Source: Anaerolineales bacterium
Lineage (GTDB): Bacteria > Chloroflexota > Anaerolineae > Anaerolineales > Villigracilaceae
Assembly: GCA_016934715.1 (NCBI GenBank)
Contig: JAFGSI010000072.1
Span: 1-38,669, forward strand
Length of the DNA: 38,669 nt
Reading direction: 5' to 3'
The position numbers and the translations under genes were made by a program. The notes under the pieces were generated by a model that ran no database searches, had not been told where the DNA came from, and was given only the letters and a program-made list of their open reading frames with translations. Of this stretch, positions 33,270-38,669 are shown in pieces. Each line of letters begins with the position of its first letter. Positions within the stretch are counted from its first letter, which is position 1.

Positions 33270-33275
33270 ATTATA
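33270..33275 (-). promoter_or_regulatory. -10 box of the SBP-DppB-DppC operon
   Basis: Minus-strand TATAAT 11 nt after the amrS stop. Transcription would begin near 33263, giving a leader of about 115 nt. No good -35 is seen. Confidence 0.55.
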
Positions 33276-33285
33276 CAGCAAAACC

Positions 33286-34401
33286 CTAGAACCGGGCTGG
33301 TTTAGGTCGGCCCGGTCCGTCAATCTGGACGGAATCCGGATCTGCGCTCCAGATCCCCGGCATGGGTGTGCCACACTGCGGGCACGCCCCCCCCGCAGTC
33401 AGGTGGTACTCCGAAACCACATATGCCCGGCGCCGCACAAGCGCCAGACCGCACTGGTGGCAGAAGGTGGTCTCATACTCCTCCACCCGGCCGGGCAGGT
33501 TTCCGGCGTAGACATAGCGCAGGCCAGCCTCGCGCCCGATCTCCGCTGCCCGCAGCAGGGTCCGGGAGGGCGTTGGGGCCGGATCGGTCATCCGGTAATC
33601 GGGGTGATAGGCGGTCACGTGCCAGGGGATGTCGGGGGAGCTCCCGGCCAGGAAGCGCCCGATCTCCCATAGTTCCTGGTTGCTGTCATTGAAGCCCGGC
33701 ACGACCAGCGTCACCACCTCGACCCACAGGCCCATTTCCTTGGCCCGCCGGATCGTATCGAGCACGTTCTGCAAGACCCCCCCCAGTCGGCGATAGTTCT
33801 TGTCCTGCATCGATTTCAGGTCGATCTTCATCCCGTGCAGGTACGGGCGCAGGTAGTCCAGCACCTCGGGCGTGGCATTGCCGTTCGAAACGTAGACGCA
33901 CTTCATCCCGGCTGCCATCGCCTGCTTGAAGATCGCCACGGCCCACTCGCTGGTGATCAGCGGTTCATTGTAGGACGAAGCGACGATCTCCGCCCCCATG
34001 CGGCTTCCGAACTCAACCACCTGTTCAGGGGAGATGCGGCGCACGAACTGGACCGAGACATCCGACTCGGGGTCGCGCAGCACCTGGGAAGTCAGCCAGT
34101 TCTGGCAGTACTCGCAGTGGAAGTCACAGCCCAGCATGCCGAAGGTCAGGGCGGTCGCACCGGGCAGGACATGGAAGAAAGGCTTCTTCTCGATCGGGTC
34201 GGCTTGCAGACCCGCGACATAGCCCCAGGGCACGCGCAGGGCCCCCTGGTCATTGAAGCGCACCTGGCAGATGCCACGCCGTCCCGGTCGCACCAGGCAA
34301 CGGTGCGCGCAGGCCGTGCAGCGCACCGCACCGGCGGCCTGCTTTTCATAGAGTTCGCCCTCAGCAGTCAGGCGATCAAGCACATCGGCCAGGGTCGTCA
34401 T
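33286..34401 (-). CDS. amrS: AmmeMemoRadiSam-system radical SAM enzyme
   Basis: This 371-aa radical SAM protein has the CX3CX2C cluster motif C92-DFH-C96-EY-C99, followed by QN as in AmrS. An N-terminal cysteine set (C28, C31, C35, C45) and a C-terminal CHQC...CPQC zinc-like module are typical of the family. The family is found with AMMECR1 and Memo homologues and its reaction is not firmly known; neither partner is in this window. I choose the ATG at 34401 with GGAG about 10 nt ahead; the longer frame upstream runs through the divergent promoter into mobA. Confidence 0.88.
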   Translation of the reverse strand: MTTLADVLDRLTAEGELYEKQAAGAVRCTACAHRCLVRPGRRGICQVRFNDQGALRVPWGYVAGLQADPIEKKPFFHVLPGATALTFGMLGCDFHCEYCQNWLTSQVLRDPESDVSVQFVRRISPEQVVEFGSRMGAEIVASSYNEPLITSEWAVAIFKQAMAAGMKCVYVSNGNATPEVLDYLRPYLHGMKIDLKSMQDKNYRRLGGVLQNVLDTIRRAKEMGLWVEVVTLVVPGFNDSNQELWEIGRFLAGSSPDIPWHVTAYHPDYRMTDPAPTPSRTLLRAAEIGREAGLRYVYAGNLPGRVEEYETTFCHQCGLALVRRRAYVVSEYHLTAGGACPQCGTPMPGIWSADPDSVQIDGPGRPKPARF

Positions 34402-34431
34402 AATACACCAACTCCTATATAATAATACACC
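34400..34431. promoter_or_regulatory. Divergent amrS/mobA promoter with direct repeats
   Basis: Only 31 bp separate the two start codons. The perfect 10-bp direct repeat ATAATACACC occurs at 34400-34409 and 34422-34431, spaced 22 bp, two helical turns. It contains a TATAAT (34418-34423) 9 nt before the mobA ATG and minus-strand TATTAT and GGAG elements for amrS. The repeats look like a site for a dimeric regulator or tandem promoter elements. Confidence 0.55.
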
Positions 34432-34432
34432 G

Positions 34433-35053
34433 ATGTTGACGATTTCGGTGCAGGCTGGCGGTAAATCAAACCGTATGGGCCGGGAAAAGGCCCGCATGCT
34501 CTTCCTGGGACGCCCTCTGTTGGAGCGGATTGTCGAGCGACTCGCGCCAATCGCCGTCGAGGTCCTGGTGACAGTCGCCAGACCCGAGGACTGCTCGGCC
34601 TTTCCCGACCTGCGCTGCGTCCCGGACCTGCTGCCCGGTTTCGGCCCCCTGGGCGGACTCTACACTGCCCTGTCTGCTGCCAGCCAGCCACTGGTCGGCC
34701 TGGTCGCCTGCGACATGCCCTTCGCCAGCCCAGCCCTGCTGGCCCGCGCCTGTGACCTGCTGCTCGGAGGGCAGTACGATGCCGTGGTTCCAATCAGCAG
34801 GTCGGGTCGGGAGCCGCTGCACGCCGTCTACCGCCGCCAGACCTGCCTGCCGCTCGTCCACTTGGCCCTGGAAACCGGGGAACGGAAACTGGACTCCTGG
34901 TTCTCGCAGGCCGAGGTGTACTTTCTGACTCCTGACGAAATTGCCCGCTCCGACCCGGGCGGCCGGGCATTCTGGAATCTGAATACACTCGAGGAATTCC
35001 GGCAGGCCGAAGAACTTGCCCGGGAAGAAGAGGATCCACACGCCCGGAAATGA
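34433..35053 (+). CDS. mobA: Molybdenum cofactor guanylyltransferase
   Basis: This 206-aa nucleotidyltransferase attaches GMP to molybdopterin. The N-terminal loop is AGGKSNRMGREK (8-19), with GPLGG at 71-75 and the metal Asp D94 in CDMPF. The C-terminal NLNTLEEF is typical. The start ATG is 9 nt after a TATAAT and lacks a Shine-Dalgarno, so the mRNA is probably leaderless or nearly so. Confidence 0.88.
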   Translation: MLTISVQAGGKSNRMGREKARMLFLGRPLLERIVERLAPIAVEVLVTVARPEDCSAFPDLRCVPDLLPGFGPLGGLYTALSAASQPLVGLVACDMPFASPALLARACDLLLGGQYDAVVPISRSGREPLHAVYRRQTCLPLVHLALETGERKLDSWFSQAEVYFLTPDEIARSDPGGRAFWNLNTLEEFRQAEELAREEEDPHARK

Positions 35054-35087
35054 GTACAGGGCAGCGGGGCGCCGCCGCCCTGTACTC
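35052..35087. terminator. Long GC-rich hairpin after mobA
   Basis: GAGTACAGGGC (35052-35062) pairs with GCCCTGTACTC (35077-35087), and the interior also pairs with one mismatch. It starts inside the mobA stop codon. There is no U-run, so it may act as an mRNA-end stabiliser or a factor-dependent terminator. The rest of 35088-35216 holds nothing I can assign. Confidence 0.55.
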
Positions 35088-35216
35088 CATTGACTTCAAT
35101 GATCGCCACTTTTTATGACGACAAGACATCCCAATCGCGCCACCCCGAATTCCATGACGGTTGTCTCGCCTTGACCCCCACTGGCATCGGGCGATCACAT
35201 ATCAATCAAGATCATC

Positions 35217-37727
35217 CTACCCAGTCAAATAGACAGCTTCACTCATCAGCGCATCAAAGCGCGGGTCACCGTGCAGCAAGGCCAGGTCGGGATCCTTGCG
35301 GATCTGATCCACCGATGTCTGGTTGCGCTGGATCGACTGACGTAAAAGGTCTAGCGCCCTGGCCACATTCCCGCAGATGGCCTCAAAGCAAGCCTGGTTG
35401 TATTCCTTTTCATGCGCCATTTTCGGCGCCACGATCTCGATGTGCGCCCGGGCATCCTCGTCGCGGCCCAGGTGACGGAAGCTGCTGGCCAGCGCACTGT
35501 GGGCATAGATACACCCCGGATTCAGGCGGACCGCCTCCTGGAATACCCGAATCGCATCCGCGAACCAGCCTTTTGCCATATAGGCCTGGCCAAGATGGTA
35601 ATAATAATCTTCTTTGCTTGCGTCCACCGAAATTGCCTGCTGAAAGGCACTGATGGCCTCTTCATACTGCCCGAGTGAGGAATACAGATCGCCCAGTTTG
35701 TCCCAGGCGGCACTGTTCTCCGGATTCATCTCGGTCACTCGCTTATAGGTCGCGATCACTCCGCGTAAATTGACCTCATCCGGGCTGGTTACACTGACCC
35801 CCGGCGGCAGACTGCCGTTGCCGGAAGGCTGGCGCCGATCGATGGCGCCTTCGTCCTGCTCCTCCTGCACCGCAGGCATTTCCGGGATCGGAGCACTCGA
35901 TCGGACGGCCTCAGGCTCTTTCACGCCCTCGCTGGATGAGTCACCACCCACTTCCCGCCCGGGCAGTGGCATCCATCCCGACTCCCCGGCACAAGCGTGG
36001 AACAGGCTCTCGAACGCGGGGACGGCGTCCTCGCTGACCTCCGCCTCCGCTTGCTGAGGCGGTCCATTGGGGGCTGCCGGCGGCACGTCCAGAGATGACC
36101 AGATATCCATCCCTTCCACGGCCGCCAGATCTTCATCTTCTTCCTCCGACCCTTCTTCGGATTCTGTCACGCGACCCGCGAGAAGCTCAACTTCAGGCGG
36201 AACTTGCCGCTCCTCGGTGAAATCTGCCGCCTCAGACTCAAGGGCCAGGCGCGTGGCTGGGGTGGCCAGGTTTTCGGTCGGGCATTCGACCTGTGCGGCT
36301 GAATCCGGCGTTTTGACTTCATCTTCCAGGCCGGTTGGTTCCTGGACCGAGACCGCCGCCCTGACCTGCTGTTCCGCCAGAGAGGGCGCGCGCACCAGGG
36401 CTTCCGTCTGGCGGACGGAAAGATTCTCAGCCAAGATTTGTCGCAATCCCTCCACCTGAAGGGATGCGGCCGGCAGCGCGAGCAATGCCCTGGCATGCCC
36501 CTCACTGATCCGTCTGCCCGTCAACGCACGTTTTACCTCGTCCGGCAGGTTAAGCAGGCGCAGGACATTGGTCACCGCCACACGGCTCCGGCCGACCCGC
36601 CTGGCGATTTCGCCATGCGACAGGCCGAACTCCTCCCCCAACTGTCGGTAGGCTTCGGCGAGTTCAAGCACTCCCAGGCCCTGACGCTGCACATTCTCGA
36701 CCAGGGCCAGTTCCAACCGCTGTTGTTCGTCTGCCGCCCGAACGATGACCGGGACCTTGTCCATCCCGACCTGACGGGCCGCTTCCAGGCGCCGCTCGCC
36801 GGCAATCAGCACATACCTGCCACCTGCCTCGAGGGTCGCCAGAAGCGGCTGGATGATCCCGTATTCACGGACCGAGTCCACCAGATCTTCCACATCCACC
36901 TCGACGCGCGGTTGATATGGATTGGGAAAAATACAGTCGATGAAGATTTCCCGGACCGCGCCCTCTTCCAGCATGGCAGGTGGCAGTGACGAGGCCATCC
37001 CTTGACTTGGCTCGCCCTCGACCCCGGTACCTTCCAACGACCCTGGTACTGGTGCAGATAAAGCTATTACTGTGTCATCCACCTGCGGAACTGCAGGTTC
37101 TCCCGGAATCATATCAACATGCGCATTGAGATAAGCTACGTCACCAACGAAACCGGAATGATCCTGTTGGATGGCCTGCAATTCCGCAGGTTCAAGGAAA
37201 CCATCAATGGCTTCGGCTGTCTGGCGAATTTCGTCGCCGAAGGCCTCGGGGTGGATCCCATCCACGGAATCCTGCTCTTCGGCCTGCCGCGCGCGCTCGA
37301 ACGAACCCGGTTCAACTGTCGCCTGGGAAACGGCCTTTTCGCCCTCACTCTCCAGATTGGCGATCTCCAGCCGCAACGCGACCAGGTCATGCTGAAAGCC
37401 ATCATTCCCGGGCGCCAAGTCGACAGCCTTCTGATAAGAGGTGAGCGCATTGGGGTAGTCACCGATCATGAAATGTGCGTCGCCCAACTTGTTCCAGGCT
37501 ATCGCCTTTTCCTGGCTGCCTTCCAACCCGCTCAGGCTCCTCCGGTACAGGCTGATCGCTTCGGAATAGTTTCCCTTGCGAGCCTGAGCCTTGGCGAGAT
37601 TGTACATGGCGAGACCAAATGTACTCTCCAGTTCGAGCGCTTTGCGATACGCTTTGATCGCGTCATCATAGGCACCAGCATTGAGGTGAAGGTTTCCTAG
37701 CTCATTCCAGATAGCGTATTCGCTCAT
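35217..37727 (-). CDS. TPR-ParB-TPR fusion protein
   Basis: This 836-aa protein has three TPR units at 1-110. A low-complexity acidic linker runs to about 250. A ParB/Spo0J/KorB-type module lies at about 256-420, and TPR units return at about 655-770. The ParB module keeps IFPNPYQPR, GIIQPL, AGERRLEAARQ (the GERR CTP-binding motif), ENVQRQ (P motif) and a helix-turn-helix (LSHGEIARRVGRSRVAVTNVLR). The usual C-terminal dimerisation domain is absent, replaced by an acidic linker and TPRs. No parA is visible. The ATG follows GAGG. It lies 33 nt downstream of another TPR gene on the same strand. The module is clear, the role is unknown. Confidence 0.85.
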   Translation of the reverse strand: MSEYAIWNELGNLHLNAGAYDDAIKAYRKALELESTFGLAMYNLAKAQARKGNYSEAISLYRRSLSGLEGSQEKAIAWNKLGDAHFMIGDYPNALTSYQKAVDLAPGNDGFQHDLVALRLEIANLESEGEKAVSQATVEPGSFERARQAEEQDSVDGIHPEAFGDEIRQTAEAIDGFLEPAELQAIQQDHSGFVGDVAYLNAHVDMIPGEPAVPQVDDTVIALSAPVPGSLEGTGVEGEPSQGMASSLPPAMLEEGAVREIFIDCIFPNPYQPRVEVDVEDLVDSVREYGIIQPLLATLEAGGRYVLIAGERRLEAARQVGMDKVPVIVRAADEQQRLELALVENVQRQGLGVLELAEAYRQLGEEFGLSHGEIARRVGRSRVAVTNVLRLLNLPDEVKRALTGRRISEGHARALLALPAASLQVEGLRQILAENLSVRQTEALVRAPSLAEQQVRAAVSVQEPTGLEDEVKTPDSAAQVECPTENLATPATRLALESEAADFTEERQVPPEVELLAGRVTESEEGSEEEDEDLAAVEGMDIWSSLDVPPAAPNGPPQQAEAEVSEDAVPAFESLFHACAGESGWMPLPGREVGGDSSSEGVKEPEAVRSSAPIPEMPAVQEEQDEGAIDRRQPSGNGSLPPGVSVTSPDEVNLRGVIATYKRVTEMNPENSAAWDKLGDLYSSLGQYEEAISAFQQAISVDASKEDYYYHLGQAYMAKGWFADAIRVFQEAVRLNPGCIYAHSALASSFRHLGRDEDARAHIEIVAPKMAHEKEYNQACFEAICGNVARALDLLRQSIQRNQTSVDQIRKDPDLALLHGDPRFDALMSEAVYLTG

Positions 37728-37760
37728 GGTCGCCTCGCTAATCCACGGGAGGTGGCACCC

Positions 37761-38669
37761 TCAAATACGAGTTCCACTCAGCAGACCGGAGCGCGTCCAC
37801 ACCTTGAGAGACAGGTTCTCGGGATCCAACTCGTCGGCAGCCTGGTAGGCCTTGGCCGCACTGGCATAATCATCCAGCATCCGGTAAGCATTGCCCAGGC
37901 TGTTCCAGGAGGTGGCCTTGTCATGCTTATCCTTCAGCAGATCGATGCCCCTGTTGTACAGGGGAAGCGCTTCCTGGTACCTGCCCGTCTTGACATATGT
38001 CAGCGCCAGGTTGTGCACGGCATAGCCGTAATCCGGATCGAGTTCGATCGCCCGGGTATAAGCCATCAGAGCCTCTTCGAAGGCCGCGGCATTGAAGAAG
38101 ACATTGCCTAGGGCGTTCCAAACCGGCGCGTTGTTCTTGTTACCGTTGCCATTGGAGGGCAACGCGGCATTGAAGATCTCGACCGTTGCAGCCACATCCT
38201 CCGCTTCATTCTCGATTGTGGCTTCCGACGCGTTGACGGCCACCTCGGACTCGGTAAGGGCCACCATCTCAACCTCGGGCTCGGTCTCCGCGACCTCCCC
38301 CTCGGGCTCGGCCAGGGCCACCGTCGCGACCTCAGGCTCGGTCTCCGCGACCTCCCCCTCGGGCTCGACCTCGACCAGGGCCACCATCTCAACCTCAGGC
38401 TCGCTCTCCGCGACCTCCCCCTCGGGCTCGGCCTCGACCAGGGCCACCATCTCAACCTCAGGCTCGCTCTCCGCGACCTCCCCCTCGGGCTCGGCCTCGA
38501 CCAGGGCTACCATCTCGACCTCAGGCTCGCTCTCCGCGACCTCCCCCTCGGGCTCGACCAGCACCACCGCAGCCTCGATCTCGGCCACCGTCTCGGGCTC
38601 GGCCAGGGCCACCGTCTCGACTTCAGGCTCGGTCTCCACGACCTCCCCCTCGGGCTCGACCAGCACCAC
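37761..38669 (-). CDS. TPR protein with acidic tandem repeats (5' end outside window)
   Basis: At least 302 residues; the frame is open to the window edge, so the N-terminus is missing. The N-terminal part present here is a highly acidic repeat with a core unit of 21 residues rich in Glu, Pro and Val (EPEGEVAESEPEVEMVALVE). It is followed by a linker and three TPRs (about 170-290; AFEEALMAYTRAIELDPDYG). No enzymatic motif is visible. The gene sits just ahead of the TPR-ParB fusion and probably shares its transcript. Confidence 0.75.
   Translation of the reverse strand: MVLVEPEGEVVETEPEVETVALAEPETVAEIEAAVVLVEPEGEVAESEPEVEMVALVEAEPEGEVAESEPEVEMVALVEAEPEGEVAESEPEVEMVALVEVEPEGEVAETEPEVATVALAEPEGEVAETEPEVEMVALTESEVAVNASEATIENEAEDVAATVEIFNAALPSNGNGNKNNAPVWNALGNVFFNAAAFEEALMAYTRAIELDPDYGYAVHNLALTYVKTGRYQEALPLYNRGIDLLKDKHDKATSWNSLGNAYRMLDDYASAAKAYQAADELDPENLSLKVWTRSGLLSGTRI
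38285..38669. repeat. 63-bp tandem repeats inside the TPR gene
   Basis: The core GACCTCCCCCTCGGGCTCG recurs at 38292, 38349, 38412, 38475 and 38538, with spacings of 57, 63, 63 and 63 bp. A further variant copy lies near 38640. All spacings are multiples of three, so copy-number change would keep the frame. The array reaches the window edge. Confidence 0.85.

Noticed and set aside
38285-38669. CRISPR-like regular repeats
   Set aside because: The repeats are contiguous, in frame within a coding gene and have no unique spacers, so they are coding minisatellites.
1-38669. tRNA, rRNA or replication origin
   Set aside because: No T-loop/cloverleaf, rRNA core or DnaA-box cluster was found by eye. 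The 16S-tail-like string at 33225-33237 is a Shine-Dalgarno match, not rRNA.

Overview
The window looks like chromosomal DNA from a high-GC member of the Chloroflexota, most likely an Anaerolineae-type bacterium. The signs are lipoproteins with short Thr/Pro- or Ala-Thr-Glu-rich linkers after the lipobox, a lipoprotein-like penicillin-binding protein with an N-terminal NTF2-like domain, a gene combining VWA, membrane and FHA segments, and AT-rich -10 boxes in otherwise GC-rich DNA. This placement is inferred from protein style; no rRNA, tRNA or CRISPR array is visible. Genes are densely packed on both strands.

Layout. 173-2884 (+): mutS2 and a small orphan gene, ending in a terminator shared with a convergent SGNH-like secreted protein (2924-3892, -). 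3948-9524 (+): a run headed by a threonine-rich leader peptide and attenuator-type terminator, then thrC, thrB, a CitE-like lyase, an EamA transporter, a diacylglycerol kinase-like lipid kinase and a PlsC-like acyltransferase. 9628-11460 (-): a repeat-containing lipoprotein. 11677-16035 (+): a GNAT-like protein, a MOCOS/NifS-like PLP enzyme, a nitroreductase, a YwbE-like protein and a two-repeat lipoprotein. 16036-16370: the remnant of an IS110-type transposase and a perfect inverted repeat. 16371-17012 (+): a divergent PlsY.

17355-23453 (-): a seven-gene operon of xpt, a HIT protein, guaA, two small membrane-protein genes, a VWA/FHA protein and a PP2C phosphatase. Xpt and GuaA convert xanthine to XMP and XMP to GMP. 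The operon starts with a leader that can fold as an H-type pseudoknot and can alternatively pair with its own Shine-Dalgarno sequence. 23684-29264 (+): maf, a MecA-like PBP, rsgA, holB and a left-handed beta-helix acyltransferase. 29348-33149 (-): a peptide-type ABC transporter (SBP, DppB, DppC; no ATPase seen) whose binding protein is circularly permuted. 33286-35053: divergent amrS and mobA sharing a 31-bp promoter region with a 22-bp-spaced direct repeat. 35217-38669 (-): a TPR-ParB-TPR fusion and a TPR protein with acidic tandem repeats that runs off the window.

The most unusual items are the threonine attenuator (3948-4118), the structured xpt leader (23454-23569), the permuted SBP (31452-33149) and the ParB embedded in TPRs (35217-37727). 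A cross-cutting signal is that several genes have a good -10 box only 6-9 nt before the start codon and no Shine-Dalgarno sequence, as expected for leaderless mRNAs.
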